Positions 1-9,337 of a DNA stretch of 64,000 nucleotides are shown piece by piece. The position numbers and the translations under genes were made by a program. Source of the stretch: Methylobacter sp. (GTDB lineage Bacteria; Pseudomonadota; Gammaproteobacteria; Methylococcales; Methylomonadaceae); the NCBI RefSeq assembly GCF_004322395.1, contig NZ_SCTW01000051.1, forward strand, positions 1 through 64,000, written 5' to 3'. Position 1 is the stretch's first letter, and every line of letters begins with the position of its first letter. Under the pieces are notes generated by a model that saw nothing but the letters and a program-made list of their open reading frames with translations, did no database searches and was not told where the DNA came from.

Positions 1-627
1 ATCTTCATCGATCAGTTTGGCGTGCCCGAATGGCGCACGCCGGGTGATCCAGTGCAAGGTGTTGCTACAAAAGCAGAACAAATAGTCGCCATCGGAAAGC
101 AGGATATTGAAGATGCCGAAACGCTGCAACTGCACACATAACTCGCCCAGATAACGGAACATGGCTTGCATGTCGGCGGGTTTGTTCGGATATTTCCTAC
201 CCAGCTCGTTCAGCAGCCAGCAAAACGCGGTTTCGCTGTCGGTATCGCCGACGGGCAGATGCTTGCCGGGTTGCTGCAAGGCTTGGTAATCGCTTAATTG
301 GCCGTTATGGGCAAAGGTCCAAAAACTGCCCCACTGTTCGCAGGTGAAAGGATGGGTGTTTTCCAAAGCAACGTGGCCGCGATTGGCTTGCCGGATATGA
401 CCGATAACGGCGCGGCTTTTAATCGGGTAGGCTTGTACCAGTTTGGCAATGGGCGAGTCATAGCAGGGCGCTGAGTCTTTAAAGGTGCGGCAACCTTTGT
501 CTTCATAAAAGGTAATGCCCCAGCCATCCCGATGCGGCCCCGTACGTCCGCCGCGTTGCATCAGACCGGTAAAACTGAAACAAATATCAGTCGGAACATT
601 CGCGCTCATACCCAGTAATTCACACAT
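1..627 (-). CDS. Class II glutamine amidotransferase, YafJ-like (partial)
   Basis: The gene reads in from its ATG at 627 and runs off the window at position 1, so about 209 N-terminal residues are seen. The protein begins MCELLGMSANVPTD. Cys2 becomes the N-terminal nucleophile of class II (Ntn) glutamine amidotransferases once Met1 is removed. Further family signatures are RGGRTGPHRDGWG near residue 25, a VIGHIRQANRG stretch, NTHPF, the AHNGQLSDY segment and a GDTDSE motif. A GAGG ribosome site lies about 9 bases upstream. YafJ-like proteins are predicted to release ammonia from glutamine, but the acceptor is generally unknown. The family call is firm. The C-terminus and physiological substrate cannot be judged here. 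Confidence 0.85.
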   Translation of the reverse strand, partial: MCELLGMSANVPTDICFSFTGLMQRGGRTGPHRDGWGITFYEDKGCRTFKDSAPCYDSPIAKLVQAYPIKSRAVIGHIRQANRGHVALENTHPFTCEQWGSFWTFAHNGQLSDYQALQQPGKHLPVGDTDSETAFCWLLNELGRKYPNKPADMQAMFRYLGELCVQLQRFGIFNILLSDGDYLFCFCSNTLHWITRRAPFGHAKLIDED

Positions 628-804
628 GGAATTTCCTCACAATGTTATGACAGCTGTCGTCATTATAAACCATTGTTGCTGCTTAGCAGCCGGAAGCAGC
701 AGGCAGAGAATTCAAGAAAAATCTCATTAAGTCATACTTATCATCGTTTCATTAATTTAATAGCGTAGAGTAGTTGTCTAGGGTCTAGCCTTGGTTTACT
801 CCGA

Positions 805-890
805 CATCGGCTGATTCCGGTAAAAAATATCGGAGCCGAGGACGTCTAAATAAATGCCCTACCCCAGATCAAAACCGGCATTGCAGCGAA
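805..890 (-). pseudogene. Degenerate tail of an EAL-type protein
   Basis: On the minus strand this stretch matches the 3' end of the gene at 8087-8968 at DNA and peptide level. It reads NAGFDLG, then a stop, then GIYLD, where the intact copy has NTGFDLVQGSYYERP. The shared part carries at least one in-frame stop and has no start or upstream EAL body, so it is a decayed remnant of a second copy. It sits directly downstream of the REC-PAS-GGDEF-EAL gene and has no visible ribosome site. Confidence 0.6.
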
Positions 891-906
891 TTTTTTGACC
901 GACGAA

Positions 907-2970
907 TTATTTGCCCCCCATACCCTGCCAGCTTGTAAGCAGGCTTGTCATTTGCTCCGCCGGAATTGGGCGGCTAAATAAAAAACCCTGCATTCGTTCA
1001 CAATCCTGACTGCGTAGGAAATCCATTTGTCTCTGGTTTTCCACGCCTTCGGCGACACTGCTGAGCTGCATATTACGGGCCAGGCTGATAACTGCGCTGG
1101 CTATGGAAGCGTCGGCCGAATCCGCCGGCAGATTCAGGACGAAGTCATGGCTTATCTTCAGTGTATCGACAGGAAAGTGTTTCAAGTAGCCGAGCGACGA
1201 GACACCGGTACCGAAATCATCAATGGCGATTTTGAGTCCCAGTAGCTTTAATTTTTTCAGAGTTTCCGCGGTCTCTTCCAGATTATCCATCATTACGCTT
1301 TCGGTGAGCTCAAGCTCCAACTGCGCGGGTGGAATGTTAAATTCATGCAGCGCTTGCTCGATCATCTCGATCAGGTTGGGTTGGCGAAATTGCCTCCCCG
1401 ATAAATTCACCGCCATGATCAGCGATGGAAATCCGGCATCCAGCCACTCCCGGATCTGCTTACAAGCAGTCCGGATTACCCATTCGCCAACGGGTAAAAT
1501 AAGGCCGGTTTCTTCCAATAAAGGGATAAACTCAAGCGGCGACACCAAGCCAAGCTCAGGATGTTGCCAGCGTATCAGGGCTTCCACGCCATTTACGATG
1601 CCGCTTTGCATATCAATCTGCGGCTGATAATAAAGCCTGAATTCCTGGCGTTCCAGTGCGCGGCGCAAATTGGTTTCCAGCATTAAGCGCTCGAAAGCTA
1701 CGGCATTCATATCTGTCGAGTAGAATTTATAGTTGTTGCGCCCGAATTGTTTAGCGTGATACATCGCGACATCGGCGTTTTCCAAAAGCTTTCCGCGGTC
1801 ATTGTCGATGCCTGGATACAGGTTAATGCCGATACTGGCGGTGATAAACACTTCGTAACCACCCACGGAATAAACGGAAGAAAGAGTTTGGATGATTTTT
1901 TGCGCAACCTGCTCGACATCTTCTTCATGAATTATCCGGGTAATGATCACGGCGAATTCATCTCCGCCCAAACGGGCGATGGTATCGGTTTCTCGTGCGC
2001 AATGTTTGAGCCGTTCGGCTACAGCAACCAACAGTTCATCGCCGATCACATGCCCCAAGGTATCGTTGATTGCTTTAAACCGATCAAGATCCAGAAACAT
2101 AACGGCAATCATGTGCTTGCTTCGTTGCGCCTGCAAAACTGCCTGCTCCAGACGGTCGTGAAACAATAGGCGGTTAGGTAATCCGGTTAACGGGTCGTGA
2201 TGAGCCAAGTAATTGAGCCGTTCTTCCGATAGCTTGAGTTCGGTAATTTCGGTGAATACCGCCACGTAATGACTGATATTGCTAGTTGCGCTGCTGGGGA
2301 CTGCGCTGATGTTGACCCAAGCCGGGAAAGTTTCGCCGTTTTTGCGGCGGTTCCATATTTCACCGCGCCATTGGCCGGTTTTATTTAGAATATCCCATAA
2401 CTGGCGGAAAAAGACATGGCTGTGTCGCTCTGATTTTATGAGATTGGGCGTGCTTTCTATGAATTCTTCAACGCAATATCCGGTAATCGAGCACAGAGCC
2501 TGATTGACGCTGATAATGTTGGTTTTGGCATCGGTTATTAAAATGCCTTCCAAAGTGCTCTCAAACACCGTTGCGGCAAGGCGCAATTTTTCTTCCGCCC
2601 GTTTGCGTTCGATCGCATAATGTATGCTTCGGTGTAATATGCCATTATTTAGATCATTTTTAACCAGATAATCCTGCGCGCCGGCCTGAGCCAATTTTAT
2701 CGCCAGGTCTTCATCATCAATGCCGGTCAACACGATGATGGGCAAGTTTGGCGCTTGTTGATGCAGTCGTCCGAAAGTATCGTGTCCGAAAGCATCCGGC
2801 AGAGATAAATCCAATAACACGAGATCGAAATGTTCTTGTTTTAATAATGCTACCCCCTCTTCCAAGCGTTCGGCATGAACCAAATAGAAAGAGCCCCATG
2901 TATCTTCCATTAATAGTTCGCGCAGCAGCACGGCATCGGGTTTATGGTCTTCTATTAGCAGGATTTTCAT
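907..2970 (-). CDS. Response regulator with REC-PAS-GGDEF-EAL domains
   Basis: A 687-residue cytosolic regulator and the last gene of the 6845-907 operon. Residues 1-120 form a receiver domain (LLIEDHKPD acidic pocket, phospho-acceptor Asp in VLLDLSLPD, LVKND lysine). A PAS domain follows at about 130-250 (ESTLEGILITD). The GGDEF domain has an intact RLGGDEF active site and an inhibitory RxxD (RETD) five residues upstream. The EAL domain keeps EALIRW, VNLS, ELTES, DDFGTG and AEGVE, so phosphodiesterase activity is plausible. The usual LKID motif reads LKIS. It could therefore both make and degrade c-di-GMP, but the net direction cannot be told from sequence. The gap to the upstream gene is 93 bases and contains a weak imperfect hairpin. 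Confidence 0.93.
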   Translation of the reverse strand: MKILLIEDHKPDAVLLRELLMEDTWGSFYLVHAERLEEGVALLKQEHFDLVLLDLSLPDAFGHDTFGRLHQQAPNLPIIVLTGIDDEDLAIKLAQAGAQDYLVKNDLNNGILHRSIHYAIERKRAEEKLRLAATVFESTLEGILITDAKTNIISVNQALCSITGYCVEEFIESTPNLIKSERHSHVFFRQLWDILNKTGQWRGEIWNRRKNGETFPAWVNISAVPSSATSNISHYVAVFTEITELKLSEERLNYLAHHDPLTGLPNRLLFHDRLEQAVLQAQRSKHMIAVMFLDLDRFKAINDTLGHVIGDELLVAVAERLKHCARETDTIARLGGDEFAVIITRIIHEEDVEQVAQKIIQTLSSVYSVGGYEVFITASIGINLYPGIDNDRGKLLENADVAMYHAKQFGRNNYKFYSTDMNAVAFERLMLETNLRRALERQEFRLYYQPQIDMQSGIVNGVEALIRWQHPELGLVSPLEFIPLLEETGLILPVGEWVIRTACKQIREWLDAGFPSLIMAVNLSGRQFRQPNLIEMIEQALHEFNIPPAQLELELTESVMMDNLEETAETLKKLKLLGLKIAIDDFGTGVSSLGYLKHFPVDTLKISHDFVLNLPADSADASIASAVISLARNMQLSSVAEGVENQRQMDFLRSQDCERMQGFLFSRPIPAEQMTSLLTSWQGMGGK

Positions 2971-3063
2971 GTTTACTATGCTTATCAGGATAGAATGGAT
3001 AAGAGATAAACTGTTGAAGTGGAGTCAACTTTTCGGTTTGCACTCCTACTCCGGACAGTTTTA

Positions 3064-4797
3064 TCACTTATCGCTTTGCGGATGGAGGGCGGCGTATCGT
3101 GCGATTAATTCGCTGGCTTCATCCACAGGTAATGGCCGACTGTATAAATAGCCTTGGGCGTCATCGCAGGCGATATGACGAACCATTGCCAGTTGTTTTT
3201 CGTTTTCCACACCGGTAGCCAAGCCTTTGATATGAAAAATCCGTGCTATTTCGATAGCGGCTTTGGCGATAATCGTTTCGCTTGAATGGACCGAATCCTG
3301 CTGGATCAGCGATTGGTCTATTTTAATGGCGTGTATCGGAAACTTGGTCAATGATTTAAAGGAAATCATGTCGTTGCCGTAATTGTCTAAAGACAGTTTT
3401 ATACCCATTTGAGCAAGCCGATTTAATACCTGCACGGAATAAACATCATCTTCCCAAAGGGTTGCTTCGTGAAATTCCAGTTCTAAGAGGGACGGAGATA
3501 CGCAATTCGTTTGTAGTGCTTTGATGACACTGTCAACAAATCCGCTTTGGCGAAACTGCCTGGCCGAAATATTGACCGATATCATCAACGCAGCCAGACC
3601 TTGCTGTTGCCAGGATTTGCTTTGAGCGCAGGCTTGGTGTAATACCCAATTGCCTACTGAAACGATAAGCCCGCTGTTTTCCAGATCAGCCATAAAACTT
3701 GCCGGAGTCAATAAACCCTGTTCGGGATGCCTCCAGCGCAACAAGGCTTCCATACCGACGATCATACCGCTTCGGATATCCACGGCAGGTTGATAAAACA
3801 ATTCGAATTCATCGCGATTAAAAGCCGCGCTTAATTGCTGGATTTTATCCGTATCGCGCTTTACTTTTTCTCCCATGGCCGTCGAGAAGAAACAAAAATT
3901 GCCTTTTTTGCCGCGACCTGATTCCTTCGCTTGATACATGGCTGTATCGGCTGCACCGATAAGTGTTTCTATATCGTCGCAGTCGTTCGGATAAATGGAG
4001 ATGCCCAGGCTGGCATACATTGTTGTTTGCTGGGTACTTAAAATGAAAGGCTCGGCCAAAGCCTGTAATATCTTATCGGCGATTAATGCAGCATCCTCGG
4101 CATTATTTAAGTTGTTTAAGATAATGGTGAATTCATCGCCGCCCATACGTGCCGCGCAATCGGTTGTGCGAATACAATTCAGCAAGCGCTTAGCCGTTTC
4201 CTTGAGCAAATCATCGCCGCTATGGTGACCTAACGAATCGTTTACCAGTTTGAAATCATTAAGATCGAGAAAAATCAGCGCCAGCGATTTTTTAGAACGG
4301 CGCGCACTGACAATATCCTGTTTAAGCCGGTCATAGAATAGTTTACGGTTGGCCAAACCGGTCATTACGTCGTAATGAGCCAGATATTGCAGTTGTTCCA
4401 GTAAGTTCTTTCGTTCTATCGCGTAATATAAAGAACGCCGCAAAACCAATTCAGATATGCCACTTTTGACTAGAAAGTCCTGCGCACCTAACTGAACCGA
4501 TTGGATGGCCAGCAATTCGTCTTCTTCGGCGCTTAACACCACGATCGGAATGGTAAGGGCTGCGGTGTATATTCGGGTAAGACTCTCTAATCCGTTACCG
4601 TCCGGTAGACCGAGGTCGAGCAATATCGCCGAAATGCCGCCTTGTTCCAAAACCGGAAAAGCCTCGCTGAGCAAGCCGACCCGGATCAATTCGAAGTGTT
4701 TATTGCTGTCATTATTGGCTTCCAGCAAGACTTCAACTAATTTGGCGTCACCTGGATTGTCCTCTATCAGCAAAACTTTCGCGATGTTTTGATTCAT
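3064..4797 (-). CDS. Response regulator with REC-GGDEF and a degenerate EAL domain
   Basis: A 577-residue regulator. The receiver domain lies at about 5-130 (LLIEDNPGD, ILLDLGLPDGNG, FLVKSG). The GGDEF domain has an intact MGGDEF site and an RTTD inhibitory motif. The C-terminal EAL domain keeps EALLRW and the VNIS asparagine. However, the metal-binding DDFGTG loop reads DNYGND and the AEGVE glutamate is replaced (ATGVE). Those changes remove key ligands, so I infer a diguanylate cyclase whose EAL half is inactive or a c-di-GMP sensor. It starts 3 bases after the stop of the receiver gene upstream, so the two are surely co-translated. It may act opposite to the intact EAL protein encoded next. 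Confidence 0.92.
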   Translation of the reverse strand: MNQNIAKVLLIEDNPGDAKLVEVLLEANNDSNKHFELIRVGLLSEAFPVLEQGGISAILLDLGLPDGNGLESLTRIYTAALTIPIVVLSAEEDELLAIQSVQLGAQDFLVKSGISELVLRRSLYYAIERKNLLEQLQYLAHYDVMTGLANRKLFYDRLKQDIVSARRSKKSLALIFLDLNDFKLVNDSLGHHSGDDLLKETAKRLLNCIRTTDCAARMGGDEFTIILNNLNNAEDAALIADKILQALAEPFILSTQQTTMYASLGISIYPNDCDDIETLIGAADTAMYQAKESGRGKKGNFCFFSTAMGEKVKRDTDKIQQLSAAFNRDEFELFYQPAVDIRSGMIVGMEALLRWRHPEQGLLTPASFMADLENSGLIVSVGNWVLHQACAQSKSWQQQGLAALMISVNISARQFRQSGFVDSVIKALQTNCVSPSLLELEFHEATLWEDDVYSVQVLNRLAQMGIKLSLDNYGNDMISFKSLTKFPIHAIKIDQSLIQQDSVHSSETIIAKAAIEIARIFHIKGLATGVENEKQLAMVRHIACDDAQGYLYSRPLPVDEASELIARYAALHPQSDK

Positions 4798-4800
4798 AGT

Positions 4801-5256
4801 CTAATCCACGACTTCCGAGGGCAGTTTGACAATAGTCAACCAAAACGTTTCGATTGATTGAACCACTTTAATGAATTGCTCCAAATCAACCGGTTTGTTG
4901 ACATAACAATTGACGTGTAAGTCGTACGTTTTGAGAATATCCTGCTCGGCCTCCGAGGAAGTAATGATAACTACCGGAATACGTTTTAAACTCGGATCGG
5001 CTTTGATTTCCTCCAAAACCTCAAGCCCGTTTTTTTTGGGTAAATTGAGATCGAGCAGGATCACATCGGGACGCGGAGCATCTGTGTATGGCTCTTCCCG
5101 GCGCAGAAAAGCCATCGCTTCCATGCCGTCACCGACTATGCTCAGATTGTTTTTTACTTTGCTTTCAGTCAGTGCCTCGCAGGTTAAGCGAACATCGCCC
5201 GGATTGTCTTCCACCAGCAAAAATTCAGCGGCACGGCCTATGTTTTCTAAGCTCAT
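4801..5256 (-). CDS. Single-domain response regulator, Rcp1 type
   Basis: A 151-residue stand-alone receiver. It shows the acidic pair in LVEDNPGD, the phospho-acceptor Asp in [12 protein letters not shown], the threonine/serine switch in VIITSSE and the lysine in [11 protein letters not shown]. The extended tail [11 protein letters not shown] is typical of Rcp1-like regulators, the partners of phytochrome-type and other hybrid-less kinases. The start codon overlaps the kinase stop in a TGATG arrangement, so translation is coupled to the globin-PAS kinase. It has no output domain, so it probably acts as a phosphate shuttle or by protein contact, perhaps to the two REC-GGDEF-EAL proteins downstream. 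Confidence 0.93.
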   Translation of the reverse strand: MSLENIGRAAEFLLVEDNPGDVRLTCEALTESKVKNNLSIVGDGMEAMAFLRREEPYTDAPRPDVILLDLNLPKKNGLEVLEEIKADPSLKRIPVVIITSSEAEQDILKTYDLHVNCYVNKPVDLEQFIKVVQSIETFWLTIVKLPSEVVD

Positions 5257-6845
5257 CAGTTAGTTTCCTTGGTTAGGGTTTTAAGTAATGTGAAAATAAA
5301 TGTGGCGCCTTGGCCGCGTTCCGATTCAACCTTGATTTGTCCGCCATGGCGCTCGACGATTTTCTTGCAAATGGAAAGACCGATACCAGTTCCAGGGTAA
5401 TCTTCTTTATTGTGCAGGCGCTGAAAAATAACAAAAATACGCTCGTAGAATTCGGTAGCAATACCTATACCGTTATCTTGAACCGAAATACGCCAGTATT
5501 TATCCGCATCGGATACGTTAATGCTGATTTCAGGAGGTAATTCGCCGCGAAATTTTACCGCATTGCCGATCAGATTTTGAAATAACTGAGTCAGTTGCGT
5601 AATGTCGCCGTGTGTGTTGGGTAGCTCGTCGTAAATAATCTTGGCATGGCTTTCCTCAATCGCCACATGCAGATTGGCTAAGGCGCGCTGTAAAACCGAA
5701 TTAAGATTCACCGATTCAAACGGTTTGGTGCGGGAGCCAATCCGGGAATAAGCGAGTAAATCGTTAATCAGCGTTTGCATCCGCGTTGCGCCATCGACCG
5801 CGTAATGAATAAATTCGTCGGCATCGGCATCCAGTTTGCCCCGGTAACGCCGCGACAACAGTTGAGTAAAACTGGCCACCATGCGCAACGGTTCTTGTAA
5901 ATCATGGGAGGCGACATAAGCAAATTGCTCCAACTCCTTATTAGAGCGCGCCAATTCTTCGGTGCGTTGCGACAACGCTTCCTGGGCGGTACGGTAAGCG
6001 CTGATGTCGGAAAATTCAACGATGAAATGAGTGACGATGCCGGTTTCGTCCTTGACGCCGCTGACATTGATCCAAGCAGGGAAGAGATTGCCCTGGCAAT
6101 GTTGTAATAAGCTTTCGCCTTGCCACGGCTCGCCCTGCTTGATGTCTTGCCAATGGCTGACAAAGGCTTCCCGTTCCTGAGCAGGCAGCAGTAAGGTGAT
6201 CGGTTGTCCTATCAAATCTTCATTACGGTAGCCGGCAATGGCGGCCACTTTGTTATTGACGTGGAGTATTTGCCTGCGGATATCGGTAATGATGACACCT
6301 TCGATATTGCTTTGAAAAACTTGAGCCAGCAGTCTCAACATTTCATGATCAGCCTGAAAATATGCGTCAACAGCCAATTCGATATCGAACAAAATAACCT
6401 TGACTATGGCTTGCATCGTGTCGATACAGGCGGTTTGATCGTTTACCAGTTGTTTCTGAATTTCAGGTAACAGCCAGGCCAGGTAATAATGATAGGCGCC
6501 GATATACCACTGCGGCTTAAGTCCGATGCGATGATGGGTTTCACCGATGTTAATGCGATCTTTTATATAATCGAGATCGTAACAGCCAGCGGTCAGCCGA
6601 TCGAAATAGGCTTCCTGTTTGCGTTTCAGACGCTCCACTAAAGCCGAATCGGTCAATAAATTACGGGTCGCATCAAAATTCTGTAATTGTATATAAAAAT
6701 CATCAATAAATGCGGTATGACGGCCCTTTAACGTATCATGCAGCGCTTTTAGCAAATTGATGTCGCGCGGGTTTAATTGTAAAAACGCCAGGCGTTCGGT
6801 AATTTCCTGATCATTAATATTTATCGATGAATTAGAGTCGGTCAT
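5256..6845 (-). CDS. Globin-coupled PAS sensor histidine kinase
   Basis: A 529-residue soluble kinase with no membrane segments. Residues 15-150 form a globin-coupled sensor domain. The signature [21 protein letters not shown] places the proximal haem histidine at about residue 104. A PAS domain follows (about 170-290, [10 protein letters not shown]). Next come a HisKA dimerisation helix with the phospho-accepting His in [12 protein letters not shown], and a HATPase domain with NLIGNAVKF (N box), DNGIGI (G1) and [12 protein letters not shown] (G2). Globin-coupled sensors bind O2, NO or CO at haem, so this is probably the gas or redox input of the operon. It is first in a four-gene run ending in two c-di-GMP enzymes. 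An intergenic region of about 400 bases upstream should hold its promoter. Confidence 0.93.
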   Translation of the reverse strand: MTDSNSSININDQEITERLAFLQLNPRDINLLKALHDTLKGRHTAFIDDFYIQLQNFDATRNLLTDSALVERLKRKQEAYFDRLTAGCYDLDYIKDRINIGETHHRIGLKPQWYIGAYHYYLAWLLPEIQKQLVNDQTACIDTMQAIVKVILFDIELAVDAYFQADHEMLRLLAQVFQSNIEGVIITDIRRQILHVNNKVAAIAGYRNEDLIGQPITLLLPAQEREAFVSHWQDIKQGEPWQGESLLQHCQGNLFPAWINVSGVKDETGIVTHFIVEFSDISAYRTAQEALSQRTEELARSNKELEQFAYVASHDLQEPLRMVASFTQLLSRRYRGKLDADADEFIHYAVDGATRMQTLINDLLAYSRIGSRTKPFESVNLNSVLQRALANLHVAIEESHAKIIYDELPNTHGDITQLTQLFQNLIGNAVKFRGELPPEISINVSDADKYWRISVQDNGIGIATEFYERIFVIFQRLHNKEDYPGTGIGLSICKKIVERHGGQIKVESERGQGATFIFTLLKTLTKETN

Positions 6846-7254
6846 ATTCGATGAAATGCTGGATTAAATTGACGTCGTTTGCAATTGTCGTAGCATGGTA
6901 AAGGTTAGGAAACTCTAGTCTACAAAGTAAGGCAAATTTTATCATATCGATTTCATAAGGGCGTCCAACGCTTGCATGGCATTAAGTATTCTTACGTAGG
7001 TTGTTTTACATTTTTTAGACAACGAATGCCAGAAATTATTGATGAGTTATCAATAAAACCTGTGGTGAGCTTGCTCAGGCGATCAATAACGTTTATCAAA
7101 AAATGACAGGGAGGAAAAACAGAGGTTAGCGATTGATTCAGTTGCCAGGCTCACCCTGCTTGATAATCATGCTAAGTCAAACAGTTTGTATGTCACAGAA
7201 ATGACACAATTAACCAGTATACTGATTCGAAATACTAGAATTAGGAGGTTTTTC
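6846..7254. other. Intergenic region, divergent promoters
   Basis: About 410 bases between the minus-strand kinase operon and the plus-strand VPLP protein. It must hold both promoters. The only clear signal is the AGGAGG ribosome site at 7243-7248 before the ATG at 7255. No RNA gene or repeat recognised. Confidence 0.4.
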
Positions 7255-7968
7255 ATGCGAATCGGTTTTTTAGCGCTTTGTCTTTATTGGTTATCGTCTT
7301 CTGCCGTTCATGCATCAACCTTGATTGATCTCGGTAGCTCCAGCTGTTCAGAAAGCCTATCTTTCGATTCCAGCGATGGTTTGATTTTAAACTGTACCGG
7401 CGATTTTTCATTGAGCTCCGGGACATTATCGTCGGATACGAGCATTTCCTTGCTTTCGTTGCGTAGCCTTACGCTCGACGGGTTTACATTGTCTGCGCCT
7501 AACATCATGCTGAAATCTGGTTCTATCTATATCAATTCAAACGTCTCATTGATTGGGAGTTTTATTGATCTATCTGCAAACAGAATTATGTATGGCGATC
7601 AGCCGCTGGAAGGGTCACCAATACCAATTTCATCTGATTCCGATATTATTAAACCTCTGTTATCGCCAGACTCGAACGGAAGCATTACACTAAATTCCGG
7701 TGGAAATATCAGTCTTGATTCTGGTACCAATCTAACACGCATTAAAGAGGCAGATATCACAATCGATAGAAGCAGAGGTTGGGTGTTGTTAGCTCCCCGT
7801 ATTATTGAGCCTATTGAGCTTGTTATGACGTCCGAAACCATTATGTCCCGTGGGAGTATTGCCATTACCAGCGTTCCGCTTCCGTCCTCGTTTGTCGCAC
7901 TGCTGACCGGCTTGCTGATACTCGTCTCTGTTTCCGGGCGGTCATTCTCCAGCAAGGGGCAATCATAA
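7255..7968 (+). CDS. Secreted serine-rich protein with VPLP C-terminal anchor
   Basis: A 237-residue protein. I chose the ATG at 7255 over an upstream in-frame ATG (7186) because AGGAGG sits 6 bases before it and the product then opens with a signal peptide (MRIGFLALCLYWLSSSAVHA). The body is serine- and asparagine-rich, with haemagglutinin-like strands such as GSITLNSGGNISLDSG, suggesting a beta-helical surface or matrix protein. The C-terminus has the layout of a PEP-CTERM/VPLP sorting tag: VPLPSSF, a hydrophobic helix, then an Arg-containing tail. Such tags are processed by exosortase. No exosortase is in the window and the substrate role is unknown. It is not in an operon. Confidence 0.65.
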   Translation: MRIGFLALCLYWLSSSAVHASTLIDLGSSSCSESLSFDSSDGLILNCTGDFSLSSGTLSSDTSISLLSLRSLTLDGFTLSAPNIMLKSGSIYINSNVSLIGSFIDLSANRIMYGDQPLEGSPIPISSDSDIIKPLLSPDSNGSITLNSGGNISLDSGTNLTRIKEADITIDRSRGWVLLAPRIIEPIELVMTSETIMSRGSIAITSVPLPSSFVALLTGLLILVSVSGRSFSSKGQS

Positions 7969-8086
7969 TTATTGCCCACACCGGACGATTTATTGTATTT
8001 GAAGACACTGAGCAGCTATCTATCGTTTTTAATCCTCAACCGGCTCAATAAATTGCAATGATCCACCCGGCAATGAATTCAATGGA

Positions 8087-8968
8087 TTAGCCATTGGCGC
8101 TTCGTATTTCGGCATCCGGAAATTCCGGTAAAAATACCGGAGCCGAGGGGCGTTCATAATAACTGCCCTGCACCAGGTCAAAGCCGGTATTTCGAGCCAG
8201 CGACTCGGATTTTTTTTGATCGATTTGTTGCAGGATAGTTTGCCCGCCGGCTGAAGCTACCAGCGTCCTTAAAGCACGCAATTTTTCTAACAGAGCATTA
8301 TCGCGCACTTGTTCAAGATGCCGCGCCGATAAACTGACGTAATTCGGAGACAGCTTGGTAATCAAGTCGAACGATTGAGTTTCCTGTGCGACGTAATCGA
8401 ACTTAAGCGCGATTTGATAACCTCGTTGTCGGTAATTATCCAGTCCGGCAACCAGTTCTTGATAATGCCGGGCATATTGACTGTTTACGGTCATAACGAT
8501 CACGACATTTTTGGTTTCCAAGCCGCATTGTCTGATCACTTCTTCAAAATAAGCACCATGGTCTTGTTTAACGCCCAGTATATGGCGTGGATCGACTTCC
8601 AAAAACAGCGAGCCTTGCAAATGGGCTAAAGGCAGATAATTGAGCATATGAACGGTGCGGGACAAGCGATCAAAATTGATGATCGACTCAAAATCGCTAG
8701 CTTGATGCGGCTGGTTAGTCAGCAGATTTTCAATTTCGTCTGAATACAGGTGCTGAACTTCATGGGTGGAAACCTTAAGCTTCGCGGCATGGCCGATGAT
8801 CTCGGCGGATTTTAAAGCCAGTCGTATCGGCGAAAAAACGCTGCCGATTTTAATGGGACCGAACAGGGCGCTAATTTTTCCTTCTTCCAACATAAAAGGG
8901 CGAAAACTTGAGCGATGCTCCTGTCCGAATCGGTTATTGAAATAGTCAACTAAGTTTTGTAATGGCAT
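8087..8968 (-). CDS. Degenerate EAL-domain protein
   Basis: About 293 residues from the ATG at 8968, which has AGGAGG 9 bases upstream. The ATG at 9001 has no ribosome site. The fold resembles EAL proteins: the late NTGFDLVQGSYYERP segment matches the usual FDxxQGxxxxxP ending. The EAL motif itself and the DDFG metal loop are absent (GYQIALKFDYVA sits where the loop should be). Phosphodiesterase activity is therefore unlikely. It may bind c-di-GMP or a partner protein. A decayed copy of its 3' end lies at 805-890. It is monocistronic, and no HDOD domain is seen. Confidence 0.6.
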   Translation of the reverse strand: MPLQNLVDYFNNRFGQEHRSSFRPFMLEEGKISALFGPIKIGSVFSPIRLALKSAEIIGHAAKLKVSTHEVQHLYSDEIENLLTNQPHQASDFESIINFDRLSRTVHMLNYLPLAHLQGSLFLEVDPRHILGVKQDHGAYFEEVIRQCGLETKNVVIVMTVNSQYARHYQELVAGLDNYRQRGYQIALKFDYVAQETQSFDLITKLSPNYVSLSARHLEQVRDNALLEKLRALRTLVASAGGQTILQQIDQKKSESLARNTGFDLVQGSYYERPSAPVFLPEFPDAEIRSANG

Positions 8969-9001
8969 AGATTTATTCCTCCTGATAAAAGTTATATTCA
9001 T

Positions 9002-9337
9002 CGACGGATTTTTCGCTTGCTTACTGGGGCGTATTGCAATGCGGTTAAAATTTCGGTCAACTCGAAAAAAATCCGAACCTTTTCCGGTTTAAAAAAAAGC
9101 GGGTCGAAACCCGCCAAAAGTAACAATCCATGTCAAAAGTAACAATCCATAGCAGGAGAGGAGGTACAGATAAAAAGTGACATCAACTATATGTTGCAAT
9201 CAATGCCGTATTATTTTAGTAGGGCGATTTATTGCAGTTGGATATAGCTTAAAGCGATTTTTATTTTTAATAAAATGATATTATTAGAATTCAATATCTA
9301 TTAAACAGATATTTGGCGGACTCAATCCAACTACTCA
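9002..9337. other. Intergenic region with terminator and short tandem repeat
   Basis: 336 bases between two minus-strand genes. It holds a minus-strand terminator at 9091-9114 and a 17-bp direct repeat at 9115-9131 and 9134-9150 (CAAAAGTAACAATCCAT, 19-bp period). The rest is AT-rich with no recognised site. The promoter of the EAL-like gene should be here. Confidence 0.5.
9091..9114 (-). terminator. Rho-independent terminator
   Basis: Read on the minus strand, a 6-bp stem (GCGGGT/ACCCGC) with a 4-base loop is followed by eight T residues. It lies about 220 bases past the stop of the fatty acid hydroxylase gene and upstream of the EAL-like gene. Confidence 0.75.
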
